A DNA stretch of 64,000 nt from an uncultured Bacteroidota bacterium (GCA_946186925.1 CAMHPA010000006.1:1-64000); one strand, 5' to 3'; shown: positions 33,987 through 42,555, counted from the stretch's first letter. The notes: generated by a model from the letters alone, not told the origin. Numbers and translations are program-made.

Positions 33987-34012
33987 CTTTTCACTTTTCA
34001 AACTTCTCTGCC

Positions 34013-34336
34013 TTATTTCCCCTTCCCCGCCTTTCGCAATGCTTCGTAATAGTCGTGGCGCTTCGGATTTTCGGGGAACCAGCCACGCAGAACGCGTTTT
34101 TCCTGTGCGAACATTTCGCCAATGCCCCAAAAACAAGAGAAAGCAAATCCGCTGATTATTGTCGATACGGTCTGATTATCAATGAGTAGCGCCGCTGCGA
34201 CGCAGGCGAGCCCCACAAAGAGCCAGAGCCACCAACTGCGTTTTCCCCAGTAATATTCCATTTTAATGACGGCTGGATGGCACAAGCCGATGCTCAAAAA
34301 AACTGCCGCGCCAACAATTATGCTGCTATAATTCAT
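34013..34336 (-). CDS. DUF4491-type membrane protein
   Basis: 107 residues with three membrane helices (SIIVGAAVFLSIGLCHPAVI; WLWLFVGLACVAAALLI; TIISGFAFSCFWGIGEMF) and the conserved tail QEKRVLRGWFPENPKR. This matches the small DUF4491 family of Firmicutes and Bacteroidota. Function unknown. It follows the methyltransferase by 45 bases, so the two may be co-transcribed from module B. Confidence 0.7.
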   Translation of the reverse strand: MNYSSIIVGAAVFLSIGLCHPAVIKMEYYWGKRSWWLWLFVGLACVAAALLIDNQTVSTIISGFAFSCFWGIGEMFAQEKRVLRGWFPENPKRHDYYEALRKAGKGK

Positions 34337-34381
34337 AGTTTCAGAAATTTTGGCGCAAAAATAGTATTTGAAGCGAAATGG

Positions 34382-34987
34382 CTAAACGTTTTTTGTGATT
34401 ACCGCCACAGCGCAAGGCATCTTGCCTTCAACAAGGTGATACTCAACGTTTTTGTATCCTGCATTTTTGAAAAAAGCCTTGTACGATTCAATGTCGAATT
34501 GCTTTTTGAAATTCGCCCCCGCCTTTTCAAAAATCTTGACAAAAACGTTTTCCTTGCCATTGCTGTATATGTTTATATATGTGGGGATTATAACTTTTCC
34601 GCCAGGCTTGCAGACGCGCACAAGTTCCGAAATCACGGCTGCGGGATTTTCCAACAAATGAATCACATTTCCTGCCACAACCTTGTCGAAACTGTTGTCG
34701 GGGTAATCAATCTTTGTCATATCCAACGGCTTGATTTCCACATTGTTGAACTTGCGCAATTTTTTAGCGGTCTGTTTCAGCATCTTTGGCGAGAAGTCTG
34801 TGGCCGTCAGGTGTTTGCACTTGGGTGCGATATACACGCTGATTGCCCCCGTTCCACACGCACATTCCAGAACTTCGTCGGTCGTATCTATCTGTTCTGC
34901 AACTGTTTTGCCCGTGTTGGCATAAACTTTTCCGTTGTAGGTGTTCTCAAAAAAATCGTAGGCGAATGCCACTTTGTCCCAAAACAT
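34382..34987 (-). CDS. Class I SAM-dependent methyltransferase
   Basis: 201 residues, Methyltransf_11/25 type. SAM-binding motif I is VLECACGTGAISVYIA near residue 39, motif II ATDFSPKMLKQ near 61, and the later motif DNSFDKVVAGNVIHLLENP near 97, followed by ELVRVCKPGGKVIIPTYIN. A related family acts on small molecules such as phosphatidyl or arsenic/toxic compounds; the substrate is unknown. It is transcribed from module B, whose operator and -7 box are the same as those before the aldo/keto reductase and the methyltransferase at 57-58 kb. Confidence 0.85.
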   Translation of the reverse strand: MFWDKVAFAYDFFENTYNGKVYANTGKTVAEQIDTTDEVLECACGTGAISVYIAPKCKHLTATDFSPKMLKQTAKKLRKFNNVEIKPLDMTKIDYPDNSFDKVVAGNVIHLLENPAAVISELVRVCKPGGKVIIPTYINIYSNGKENVFVKIFEKAGANFKKQFDIESYKAFFKNAGYKNVEYHLVEGKMPCAVAVITKNV

Positions 34988-35027
34988 AACTATCGGTTTT
35001 TAATGTTTTTCTCTTTTTTTTCTGACG

Positions 35028-35064
35028 CAAAAATACGGCGCCAACTCTGCAACCGAGTTGCAAA
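35028..35064 (-). promoter_or_regulatory. Operator-promoter module B (methyltransferase)
   Basis: Minus strand: TTTGCAAC-TCG-GTTGCA (35064-35048), 12 bases, TATTTTTG (35035-35028). As in module A, GGCGCC arms flank the dyad (35037-35042 and 35069-35074). Confidence 0.75.
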
Positions 35065-35121
35065 GTGCGGCGCCATATCGCAGCAAGAGAAAATCAAACT
35101 AAAAAGTTCACTGTCAGCCGT

Positions 35122-35688
35122 TTACTTTAACACTTCCACTTGCTTCTTCTCTAACTTTTCGGCCAGACGCATCGCCAGAATTGCAACGGGAATGGTGAGC
35201 AGAAGGACGAAAACGAGCATCGGGGTATTGTCGATAACGGGGCGCATCAGGGCGTCGTAGCCAGGGCGCATCTCTTCGACGGCGGCGGCAAGCGAGCCTT
35301 CGGTGTCGGTCCACCAGTGGAAGGTGTAGGCGAAGAACGAGAAGGCCAGCGGCAGGAAACTCAGGCGGACGCCCCGCAGTGTGCTGTAGCCACAACGCCA
35401 GCGGACAATCTCGGCGGCGACCGTCAGAAGAACAATGCCAACGACGAAAGTTGCATCGGCTTCGCCAGCAATCAGGAACAGAACGAACAAAAAGCCGTTC
35501 AGAACCGTGGCCGCGCCAAACCGCTGCATCGCGGAAGCGGCGGGAAGATAGACAAGCGCCAGCAACAGCGGCACAACCGCGCCAGCGTACGCATAACACG
35601 CGGGGTGAATGAGCCCGCTCAAACTGCCTGCAATGAATGACAAAAACCAGGCGAATGCCAGTAACGAAATTTTAAAAATTGGTTTCAT
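35122..35688 (-). CDS. Multi-pass membrane protein, possibly MptD/Trep_Strep ECF component
   Basis: 188 residues with five or six membrane helices and a lysine-rich C-terminus (AEKLEKKQVEVLK). Spacing of helices, the HPACYAYAGAVVPLLLALVY segment and the WTDTEGSLAAAVEEMRPGYDALM loop are similar to the MptD/Trep_Strep family, thought to be the substrate component of ECF transporters. The match is by pattern only. It lies downstream of the DUF1302-like barrel gene and is probably the last gene of the MMPL transporter cluster. Confidence 0.5.
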   Translation of the reverse strand: MKPIFKISLLAFAWFLSFIAGSLSGLIHPACYAYAGAVVPLLLALVYLPAASAMQRFGAATVLNGFLFVLFLIAGEADATFVVGIVLLTVAAEIVRWRCGYSTLRGVRLSFLPLAFSFFAYTFHWWTDTEGSLAAAVEEMRPGYDALMRPVIDNTPMLVFVLLLTIPVAILAMRLAEKLEKKQVEVLK

Positions 35689-35746
35689 TTTTTTGAATTT
35701 TAAAAGGTTATTGTTAAATGTAAACTAGTGATAATCAAATATTTTT

Positions 35747-35828
35747 CAACCGATTCAATCCGATTTTAGCAGATACCCTTTTCGGATTAAATCTGTTGTC
35801 TGAAGTCCGTTGTCTATTGTCCATCGTC
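35747..35828 (+). repeat. Interspersed repeat, copy R3, with TTGTC repeats
   Basis: CAACCGATTCAATCCGATT begins the copy; the second part carries TTGTCTGAAGTCCGTTGTC and TATTGTCCATCGTC, a short-period repeat seen again near 48.8 kb. It fills the 139-base gap between two genes of the MMPL cluster. Confidence 0.55.
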
Positions 35829-37054
35829 TAAAAACTAAACTTCGCCTTAACAAAAATCTCGGAATTGTCCTTATACATCGCGAACATTCCAGCGTCGGCG
35901 CGGAACCAGTCGTAGCCAGCGGTGAGCGATATTTCGTCGGTCAGGTTGTAGTCGGCGTTGAATCGAATGAAGAAGGCCCCGTTGTTGGCGCAGTCGAAGC
36001 GGCCGTAAGCCGACAACTTCAAAGTGTTGCGCAACAGGGCTTTACTGATATTGGCCGTTGCCATTCCCGCGTTGCGGTAGCACTCTGCAAGGGCGGTGCC
36101 GCCATCGGTGTAGGTGTGGCAGTATTGCGCCATCAGCGTCCAGTCGTTGCCAGGGTACCAGTCGATTCCAATGAGCGCAAGTGCCTGATTACGAAGCATC
36201 GGCGCCGACCGATAGCCAATGAACGACAACTGTTGGTTGAAATATCCAGCCACTTCGGCGCGGACCACAAACTTGCCCACCGAAGCCGACGCATCGGCGC
36301 CAACCATCGTCATTCGGTGGTGGTGGGCGGCAACAGCCAGTGTGCCGTCGGGGTTGAAGCCTGTGAGTTGGAAGGCGGGCATCTTGTTCCACGTGCGCAG
36401 GACGCAGAGCGAGAAGTCGATACCGCTCATATAGGCCGACACGCGCCCGCCGAACTCACTGTTTTCGAGCCGTTTAGCGGGTTTGCGGTCGTCCATCGCG
36501 CAGTACATTCCGCCCATTGCGATTGCCCACGGGTTGACGCTGTCGGTCGGCAGGTTAAAAAATTCGGGCACGGGCACCCAAATGGCTTCGGCTTTCACAG
36601 CCATATTGCTGTAATTCAGCCGAATGGCGTTCACAGGAATGCGAATATCATCGTAGTCTTCGGCCAAAAATTCGGTGTAGTCCATCGGCGAGATAATGTC
36701 GGTGACCTGCAGGCCGTCGGCCACGCCCCACGTGACAATCTGCTTGCCCGCTTTTATGCCCCAATTGCCCTGACTATGTTCAAGATAGGCTTCGCGCAGG
36801 TGCAGCCCAGTCTCGTCTTCGAGAATCGGGTTGTAAATGGCGTTGAGCGACACAAAGCCCGTTGTTGAGCCTTTCTCAAGGCCGCTCTCAAGGCGCGCGC
36901 ACGTGCGGCTCGACATATAGTTCCACGGGTCGCTGCTGCGAACGGCGTGGTAGGTGTAGGCAAAACCCTTGTATTTGAATTTCAGCCCGTTATCGTCGTC
37001 TTGCGCCATTACTGCGAATGGCAGCAAAAACAGTGTGAGTAGGATTGGTTTCAT
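35828..37054 (-). CDS. DUF1302-like outer-membrane protein
   Basis: 408 residues. Signal peptide MKPILLTLFLLPFAVMA; the mature part is a beta-barrel with the terminal strand EIFVKAKFSF ending in Phe. The segments GKQIVTWGVADGLQVTDIISPMDYTEFLAEDYDDIRIPVNAIRL are typical of the DUF1302 family (RxxWG-D-...-NP...D-...). In other bacteria DUF1302 proteins accompany MMPL transporters and a LolA-like protein, as here, in export or handling of hydrophobic molecules at the outer membrane. Cargo unknown. Confidence 0.7.
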   Translation of the reverse strand: MKPILLTLFLLPFAVMAQDDDNGLKFKYKGFAYTYHAVRSSDPWNYMSSRTCARLESGLEKGSTTGFVSLNAIYNPILEDETGLHLREAYLEHSQGNWGIKAGKQIVTWGVADGLQVTDIISPMDYTEFLAEDYDDIRIPVNAIRLNYSNMAVKAEAIWVPVPEFFNLPTDSVNPWAIAMGGMYCAMDDRKPAKRLENSEFGGRVSAYMSGIDFSLCVLRTWNKMPAFQLTGFNPDGTLAVAAHHHRMTMVGADASASVGKFVVRAEVAGYFNQQLSFIGYRSAPMLRNQALALIGIDWYPGNDWTLMAQYCHTYTDGGTALAECYRNAGMATANISKALLRNTLKLSAYGRFDCANNGAFFIRFNADYNLTDEISLTAGYDWFRADAGMFAMYKDNSEIFVKAKFSF

Positions 37055-37083
37055 AGTTAAATGTTTAGTTGAAAGTTGAACGG

Positions 37084-37151
37084 GTTGAACAGGTTTAAAT
37101 CGTTATATAGTTTAAACTTGTTCAACAGCGAAGCGTTTAAACTTGTTCAAC
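37084..37151. repeat. Intercistronic inverted and direct repeat
   Basis: GTTGAACAGGTTTAAA (37084-37099) is followed by two copies of TTTAAACTTGTTCAAC (37111-37126 and 37136-37151). The first copy can pair with the start to make a hairpin between the LolA-like and DUF1302-like genes. Confidence 0.55.
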
Positions 37152-37158
37152 TTCCGAA

Positions 37159-37932
37159 TCAAAGCCCCTTTTCCAACTGATTGACTGTGAAAATGTTATC
37201 GTTGACAGGTTGGTCGTACTTGTAGGCCTTGAAAACCAGATTGGTCTCGTGGTTGGTCTGCACGTTTTTCATATTCATTTGGCCGATAGTCCAGAAACCG
37301 TCAATCTGTTTCACGTCGGTGCAGACGAGCAGGCGGTGCAGTTTGTCGAGTTTGTCGTAATACTCAACGCGGACGGGAATCAGGCAGTCTTTCCGAATCC
37401 ACGAAACGCGCCGAGTGTAGATTTCGCCCGTGGTGTTGGGCACCGATTGCAGCACCCAACAGGCCTGACCGTCAATGGTTTCCTCGCGCAGCAGCGTGTG
37501 AGTGTCCTCGTCGGTGTTGCGGTGGCCCATATCGTCGTAGGTGAAGTCGGTGCCCATAAAATAGTCGGTTTTCGACGACGAGCCGCTGATTCGGCGCGTC
37601 TTTTTCATTGCGGGCAGATAGAGCCACTTGTCATCGTCGCGGTCGATTTGGTCGTATTCCCAGGTCAGGAAGCCAGTGCCCTTCACGTCGCCAGGGTAAA
37701 GGAAGAACATAATGGTTTTGCGGTCTTTGCCGTAGTCTTTGGCAAACGATTTGAGTTCGCGGACGCGCTTGCTGCCGTTCTTGTTGACGAGCATCAGGCT
37801 CATCTCGCAGTAGCGGGTGTCGCCGTCGGGGCGGTTGTGGACTTTTTCGGCAATCTCGCGGCCAGTCAGGTTTTGCGCCGACATTGTGGCAGTGGCCAGC
37901 ATTGCGGCAATGATTGTTGCTATCTTTTTCAT
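37159..37932 (-). CDS. Outer-membrane lipoprotein-sorting-like (LolA_like) protein
   Basis: 257 residues. Signal peptide [19 protein letters not shown], then a LolA/LolB-like half-barrel: [17 protein letters not shown] start (here [13 protein letters not shown]), [57 protein letters not shown] (near residues 95-130) and [14 protein letters not shown]. These are hallmarks of the family annotated as outer membrane lipoprotein-sorting protein that sits beside MMPL transporters. It probably carries a hydrophobic cargo across the periplasm between the MMPL pump and the DUF1302-like barrel. Confidence 0.85.
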   Translation of the reverse strand: MKKIATIIAAMLATATMSAQNLTGREIAEKVHNRPDGDTRYCEMSLMLVNKNGSKRVRELKSFAKDYGKDRKTIMFFLYPGDVKGTGFLTWEYDQIDRDDDKWLYLPAMKKTRRISGSSSKTDYFMGTDFTYDDMGHRNTDEDTHTLLREETIDGQACWVLQSVPNTTGEIYTRRVSWIRKDCLIPVRVEYYDKLDKLHRLLVCTDVKQIDGFWTIGQMNMKNVQTNHETNLVFKAYKYDQPVNDNIFTVNQLEKGL

Positions 37933-38010
37933 TTTCTTATGATTTTTGATTTTCGATTTTTGATTATCGCACAGAAGACACTGAATACACTGATTATCAC
38001 TGTTTTTTCT

Positions 38011-38165
38011 CTAACCGATTTTATCAGATTCAAACCGAATCGGTAATCGGATAAAATCGGATTGAATCGGTTAGCGTTTTTTTTCAATCGATTATTTATG
38101 ATTTATTGTCTTGATTATTAGTAAAATCTGTAAAATCCTGTGTTCTCTGTGTCATCTGTGCGAAA
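38011..38165 (+). repeat. Interspersed intergenic repeat, copy R4
   Basis: CTAACCGATTTTATCAGATT starts a long imperfect hairpin closed by GATTGAATCGGTTAG; after a gap come TCCTGTGTTCTCTGTG and TCATCTGTGCGAA. It fills the gap between the LolA-like and MMPL genes. Confidence 0.7.
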
Positions 38166-38178
38166 TATGAGTTCTAAT

Positions 38179-40533
38179 TCATTTTTCACGTTCCTCGCCG
38201 AAGACTTTGAAGCGCCGCATCACGATTGGCGAAATGAACAAATCGGCGAACAGGGCGGCCACAAGGCCCGCGGCGGCTAGAATGCCAAGGTCGCGGAAGT
38301 TGTTGGCGGTTGACGACAGGAAGCCCAGGAAGGTGGCGGTGACAATCACCGTCGACATCACCACCGCAACGCCAATCACACGGAAGGTGCGCAGAATGGC
38401 GTGCCGATAGTTGGCTCGGCGGTCGAACTCAAGGTGCGCGTGGTTGACAACGTGAATGGTGTCATCGACGGCCAAACCAAGCACCATCGGGATTACAATG
38501 GCTGTGACCATATCGAGCGAATAGCCGAACCAGCCCATCACGCCGCCCACAAAAATGATTGGCGCAAGATTCGGAATCATCCCCACAAGGCCCAGTTTCA
38601 CGTTGCCGAAGGCCAACATCAGCAGCAAACCCACAATGAGCACCGAAATGAGCAGTGACCACATCTGCCCGCGAACCAGATATTGCTGCATTACAGTGAA
38701 TTGCGGCAGATTGCCCACGGTTGAGATAACCGCATCGGGGAACAATTGCGCGGCGTATGCCTCAAGGTCGTCCATATTGGCCTCAACCTCGGCCGAGTTG
38801 TATTTGGTTATCTCGACCTGAAGACGCAACTTACTGTAGTCATAATCAATCCAATAGTTGGTTTCCGAGCCGCCCGCGTTCTCGTAGAGCAAGAGCAGTT
38901 GCGCCACCGCGTCGCTGCTTTCGGGAATGCGGTAGAAGGCCTGATTGTTCTCGTTCAGCGTGCGGTTCATATCCTTCAGAATTGGCAGAATTGAGTAATG
39001 GCGCTTTGTAAGTACGTATGTTTCAACGCGTTTCTCAAGCAGTTCGAGTTTGCGCAGCGTTTCGGGCTGTTTGGCCTCGTCGGCGTTGGGCAACGCCACA
39101 AGCAAGTCGTACGAGTACATTGAGCCGATTTCCGACTCGCTAACGTTTAGCAACTCATCGACATACGGCACCTGACGGCCCATTGTCTTCTCAACATCGA
39201 AAGCGGGCTGAATGCGATAAACGGCTGACGCACAAACGATTGCCAGCACGCACGAAACAATCATAATCTTGCGGCTGTGCGACAGAACCCACTCGCCCAG
39301 ACGTTGGAACCAGGCGTCGGCGCGGCCCTCAATGGTGTTCACAAACGACTTGCGCAGGCGAATGTTCTTTCGTCCGAACGAGTAGATTATCGGTGTGAAA
39401 ATCAGGCAGGTAAGCACCACCGAGACAATGCACAGCGACGAGTTTATGCCAATGGCCTTCATCGGCACAATCTTCATCGCCACAAACGAGAGCATTGCCG
39501 CAATGGTGGTGATTCCAGAGAACATCACAGGCCAGCCCGTCTCGGTCACGGCCTCGGTAATGGCCCGCAGGCGGTCGCCGTGCTGAACCAACTGCGTGCG
39601 GAAATAGTTGTAAATGTGAATGTTGTAGGCGATTGAAATGGCAAAGCACAGCACCACAACCGACAGCGTGGCGGCCGAGTCAATGTAGAGCCCCGTCCAG
39701 CCAATCCAGCCGAAAGCCATCAGAATGCTCATTATGGTGGTGGCGATTGGCATCAGAATTCCGCGCAGCGAGCGAGTGACCACGGTCATTATTATAATGC
39801 CGATAATCAGCACAATAACCAGCATCATCGCCATTTGGCCGTGCATATACTCGTTCTTCTCGTACGACATATACGGCATTCCCGACGCGTGCGGGTGTAG
39901 GCTCGCGTACTTGGGCTGCGAGCATATTTCCTTCGCCTCGCGGCCAGTCATCAGGTCGGGCGCCTCGTTGGTTTCGGCCTTCCACACCGAGTCTTCGGGG
40001 AACGGCCGCAACTTCACCATAATCCACGACATTGTGCCGTCCTTCGAGATTAGGCGCTGAGCCAGTTCGGGCTTCGAGTAGGCGGCCCGCTTAATGGCGG
40101 CCATGCCCTCGGCGTCGTCGGGAATCACATCGGGCACAATCTGCCCAAGTTCCATACCGTCGTCGGTGCCAACCATAAACTCAAGGTCGGTGAGCGACGT
40201 GATTTTCTCGGAATACGACAGGCTGTCCATCAGATTGTTGCTCAACTCGCGAATGAGTTCCAGATTCTGTTTGGTGAACAGTCCGCCGTCGTTCTGAACC
40301 AGCACGGCCACGTAGTAGTCGTTGCCGAAAATGGCCTTGAACTCGTCGGTTTTCTCGAGCATCGGGTCGCCCTCAACAAAATAACTGTCCCACGACGTCT
40401 CGAAATAGATTCGTTTAAGTCCCATTGCCGACAACACAAAGATTGCGGCAAACGCCAGCACCGTCAGCAGGCGGTGACGCAGATTCCACTCTGTCAGAGC
40501 GCGGAATCGTGAATTGATTTTCTCAATGTTCAT
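38179..40533 (-). CDS. MMPL/RND-family transporter
   Basis: 784 residues with 12 predicted membrane helices in the RND arrangement: helix 1 at about 21-40, a large periplasmic loop, helices 2-6 (VLIIGIIIMTVVTRSLRGILMP onward), a second loop after LSHSRKIMIVSCVLAIVCASAV near 420, and helices 8-12. GLAVDDTIHVVNHAHLEFDR near 680 carries the charged GxxxD(D) motif of proton coupling; an equivalent is near 300 (AISIAYNIHIYNYFR) without the aspartates. This is the hydrophobe-exporter type (MMPL, HpnN-like) rather than the AcrB type. It is preceded by operator copy S4 and an attenuator-like leader. Confidence 0.88.
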   Translation of the reverse strand: MNIEKINSRFRALTEWNLRHRLLTVLAFAAIFVLSAMGLKRIYFETSWDSYFVEGDPMLEKTDEFKAIFGNDYYVAVLVQNDGGLFTKQNLELIRELSNNLMDSLSYSEKITSLTDLEFMVGTDDGMELGQIVPDVIPDDAEGMAAIKRAAYSKPELAQRLISKDGTMSWIMVKLRPFPEDSVWKAETNEAPDLMTGREAKEICSQPKYASLHPHASGMPYMSYEKNEYMHGQMAMMLVIVLIIGIIIMTVVTRSLRGILMPIATTIMSILMAFGWIGWTGLYIDSAATLSVVVLCFAISIAYNIHIYNYFRTQLVQHGDRLRAITEAVTETGWPVMFSGITTIAAMLSFVAMKIVPMKAIGINSSLCIVSVVLTCLIFTPIIYSFGRKNIRLRKSFVNTIEGRADAWFQRLGEWVLSHSRKIMIVSCVLAIVCASAVYRIQPAFDVEKTMGRQVPYVDELLNVSESEIGSMYSYDLLVALPNADEAKQPETLRKLELLEKRVETYVLTKRHYSILPILKDMNRTLNENNQAFYRIPESSDAVAQLLLLYENAGGSETNYWIDYDYSKLRLQVEITKYNSAEVEANMDDLEAYAAQLFPDAVISTVGNLPQFTVMQQYLVRGQMWSLLISVLIVGLLLMLAFGNVKLGLVGMIPNLAPIIFVGGVMGWFGYSLDMVTAIVIPMVLGLAVDDTIHVVNHAHLEFDRRANYRHAILRTFRVIGVAVVMSTVIVTATFLGFLSSTANNFRDLGILAAAGLVAALFADLFISPIVMRRFKVFGEEREK

Positions 40534-40586
40534 AATTGTATTTATTTAATGTTTAGAAGTTTAGAGTTGAGAAGGTTGAGTTTTTT

Positions 40587-40702
40587 CTCTAACCGATTTT
40601 TGCCGATTCGAACCAAAAAACATATCGGACAGAATCGGGTTGAATCGGTTAGATATTTTTCATTGTTCATTGCAGATTGTAAATCTGTGTTATCAGTGCG
40701 AT
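40587..40702 (+). repeat. Interspersed intergenic repeat, copy R5
   Basis: CTCTAACCGATTTTTGCCGATT and GGGTTGAATCGGTTAG are imperfect inverted arms, followed by GTAAATCTGTGTTATCAGTGC. It lies in the MMPL 5' leader between the attenuator hairpin and the start codon. Confidence 0.65.
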
Positions 40703-40750
40703 TTTTTCCGTTGGTTCCGTCGTCCAAAAACGAACAACATTCAGAATCGT

Positions 40751-40828
40751 TCACAAAAAAAGGGACCCGTTTCCGAGCCCCTTTTCCTGACTATTTAAAA
40801 TCAAACTATGGTGTATTTGTTTTGCCAT
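40751..40828 (-). CDS. Possible 25-codon leader peptide
   Basis: An ATG at 40828, just downstream of the S4 promoter, opens a frame (MAKQIHHSLILNSQEKG...) that runs through the attenuator hairpin and stops at 40751. The equivalent ABC leader has an ATG at 50786 with only 10 unrelated codons, so peptide sequence is not conserved. Coding is doubtful; translation could still affect folding of the hairpin. Confidence 0.2.
   Translation of the reverse strand: MAKQIHHSLILNSQEKGLGNGSLFL
40754..40786 (-). terminator. Attenuator-like terminator in the MMPL leader
   Basis: On the minus strand a 12-bp stem AAAAGGGGCTCG / CGGGTCCCTTTT (two G-T pairs) closes a GAAA loop and runs into seven T. It lies about 70 bases after the S4 promoter and 220 bases before the MMPL start. 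The same hairpin recurs in the ABC leader with changed but still paired bases. Confidence 0.75.
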
Positions 40829-40833
40829 TAAAC

Positions 40834-40908
40834 TGAACGCTGTACGTTTTTAAACGCTGCAAAAATCAGCCGTAAAACGCAAATGGGCAATCCCCATTAG
40901 TTGGGATT
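40834..40908 (-). promoter_or_regulatory. Operator copy S4 plus promoter of the MMPL cluster
   Basis: AATCCCCATTAGTTGGGATT (40889-40908); ATTG (40891-40888) then 20 bases then GATTTTTG (40867-40860). Thirteen bases after the -7 box comes CGTACAGCGTTCA (40846-40834), identical in copies S5 and S6. The rest of the 412-base gap holds the leader hairpin and repeat R5. Confidence 0.8.
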
Positions 40909-40946
40909 TGCAGTGCGGGGCAATGGCAAGTTGGGGGGATGTGTGC

Positions 40947-41354
40947 CTACAACGATTTCAGACATTCATCGACAAGCAATGATATTTGCGATATAAATGC
41001 CTCGCAACGTGGATATAGGGAATCGGCCGTTTCTTTGTTGTGGGTTAGAAAATCTTCGTAGTCACCAGCCGTACGCTTCGAGAACAGTATACTGTAAAAC
41101 TGCCCTTGTTCTTTCGGAATTTTCCCTGTCAACACAAAATGAAGCCCCAATTGCTGCCGCACGCCTTCGTGCGATTTAACTTGTATTCCGTTGGCAACCA
41201 ACAACGCGCTAACTGCATAATAACAAGCATAATACATTCTGTTTACAGCAGTATTGTAAAATCCATTTTCAATATGGCTTTGGACTTCGGCCAATGTGGT
41301 TCGGGCGTTTTCCAATCGGTACAACACAATATCTTTCCGCTCATCGTTTGTCAT
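40947..41354 (-). CDS. HEPN-domain protein of a HEPN-MNT pair
   Basis: 135 residues, all-helical HEPN fold. The core NRMYYACYYAVSALLVANGIQVKSHEGVRQQLG (near residues 37-70) and YEDFLTHNKETADSLYPRCEAFI are typical of the HEPN partners of minimal nucleotidyltransferases. In characterised pairs the HEPN protein is an RNase-like toxin, usually with Rx4-6H; here the closest is R-x(n)-H in the RMYYACYY...SHEGV region, so activity is uncertain. Its ATG overlaps the stop of the MNT gene by 4 bases. Confidence 0.8.
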   Translation of the reverse strand: MTNDERKDIVLYRLENARTTLAEVQSHIENGFYNTAVNRMYYACYYAVSALLVANGIQVKSHEGVRQQLGLHFVLTGKIPKEQGQFYSILFSKRTAGDYEDFLTHNKETADSLYPRCEAFISQISLLVDECLKSL

Positions 41355-41659
41355 AACGCAACGCCCTCTTTTTCAATATTTTCATACAATGGTGTTTTGC
41401 GTTTTCCCCAATCATTTTTTGGCAAAATGATAGGATTTATGGCAATACCATATTGTAATTCAATAGGATACAATTTCGAGAACACTTTTTCTTCGTCCGA
41501 AAGATTCACCTGCTCTGAATCTAACAGAATTAGCAAATCAATGTCGGAATTTTCACGGGCATCGCCACGCGCCTCTGAACCAAACAGCCTGACATCCATT
41601 GCGTAAGGAAGCCCCCGCAAAGCCGTCTTTATTGCCGATGTAACATTCGCCCGTGTCAT
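41351..41659 (-). CDS. Minimal nucleotidyltransferase (MNT) of a HEPN-MNT pair
   Basis: 102 residues from the ATG at 41659; the frame extends to 41722 but the extra residues look non-coding. The polymerase-beta-type active site is DVRLFGSEARGDARENSDIDLLILLD (near residues 22-47), with GSxARG and the DxD pair. In known systems MNT adds AMP to the HEPN toxin and so acts as antitoxin. The pair is inserted between the TetR gene and the MMPL operon it seems linked to. Confidence 0.85.
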   Translation of the reverse strand: MTRANVTSAIKTALRGLPYAMDVRLFGSEARGDARENSDIDLLILLDSEQVNLSDEEKVFSKLYPIELQYGIAINPIILPKNDWGKRKTPLYENIEKEGVAL

Positions 41660-41882
41660 AACTGAATCTTTTCTACAAAGATACGTGTTTTTCTTTGCGA
41701 TGCAAGAATATATCTCGAACACGGTTTGCGGCTTATTTTCTCGGAATTATATAGGGATTCACAACACGGTTTTGTGTAAGAACGCAGACAGAACTGATTA
41801 AACAGATTCGCGCAAATGAATATTATTGATTACGAATCCGATTGTGTCAGGAAATCGGTGGCAGACATCAGCAGAAATCTCA

Positions 41883-41912
41883 AAAAACTGCCTAAAAAGT
41901 TCCGCAGTTTTT
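41883..41912 (-). terminator. TetR gene terminator
   Basis: AAAAACTGC (41883-41891) and GCAGTTTTT (41904-41912), 26 bases after the TetR stop on the minus strand. The rest of the 278-base gap to the MNT gene shows nothing else I can name. Confidence 0.65.
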
Positions 41913-41937
41913 GAATATTTATGGCAATCGTAAGGAT

Positions 41938-42552
41938 TTAACCGTTGTAAATCAACTGTTTCCAGCCGTTGTTGTGGTAATCGACGTATTCCAGAAAAAT
42001 CCGTTCGGCCTCGTCGGGTTTGACTTTGTGCATAATAATTTCCTCGAGCACGGCGAACATCTGCACGGTGTTTATGTGAATGAAGAACGGCGAGAAGTCC
42101 CATTTCAGTGCGGGATAGCGTTGCTTCATCGCATCCATATAGTTGAGCATCAGGCCTGTAGCCTCGTCGGTGAAATCTTCTTTGAACCGCGCCAGCGACG
42201 AGCCCGCCGACTTGAACAGCAGCAGAGTGAGCAAGTCTCTGTATTTCAGCATTATCTGATTGTATTCGGCGGCCGTTTTCTCAGTCATTTCGGGCATCCA
42301 TTGCTTTGTTATGTCAATTTGCAGCGGGTTGTGGTAGGTTTGCAGAAGGCGCTTGAACTCGCCCGTGAGCGGCGCCACAATGGCGCGGAAAAGGTCATCT
42401 TTGCCAGCATAATAGTTGTAAATGTTGCTCAACCCCACGCCCGCCTTTTCGGCAATCTCGCGCATCGACGTCTGCGCGAATCCCTTTTTCAGGAAAATCG
42501 CCTTTGCCGCCTTTGCAATCTGCTGCTCAATATCGTCCTTTTTGGTTTGCAT
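41938..42552 (-). CDS. TetR-family transcriptional regulator
   Basis: 204 residues from the ATG at 42552, which lies just behind a well-formed promoter; the frame runs on to 42618 through the operator and is rejected. The N-terminal TetR helix-turn-helix is AKAIFLKKGFAQTSMREIAEKAGVGLSNIYNYYAGKDDLFRAIV (residues 15-58). The rest is a helical ligand-binding domain (FKRLLQTYHN, EYVDYHNNGWKQLIYNG). It carries operator copy S5 in its own promoter and is upstream of the MMPL cluster with copy S4, so it is the best candidate for the protein that binds the palindrome. Confidence 0.9.
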   Translation of the reverse strand: MQTKKDDIEQQIAKAAKAIFLKKGFAQTSMREIAEKAGVGLSNIYNYYAGKDDLFRAIVAPLTGEFKRLLQTYHNPLQIDITKQWMPEMTEKTAAEYNQIMLKYRDLLTLLLFKSAGSSLARFKEDFTDEATGLMLNYMDAMKQRYPALKWDFSPFFIHINTVQMFAVLEEIIMHKVKPDEAERIFLEYVDYHNNGWKQLIYNG

Positions 42553-42555
42553 CGC

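Noticed and set aside
41798..42103. 101-residue minus-strand frame
   Set aside because: Overlaps the end of the TetR gene in another frame and the TetR terminator; no domain or start signal.
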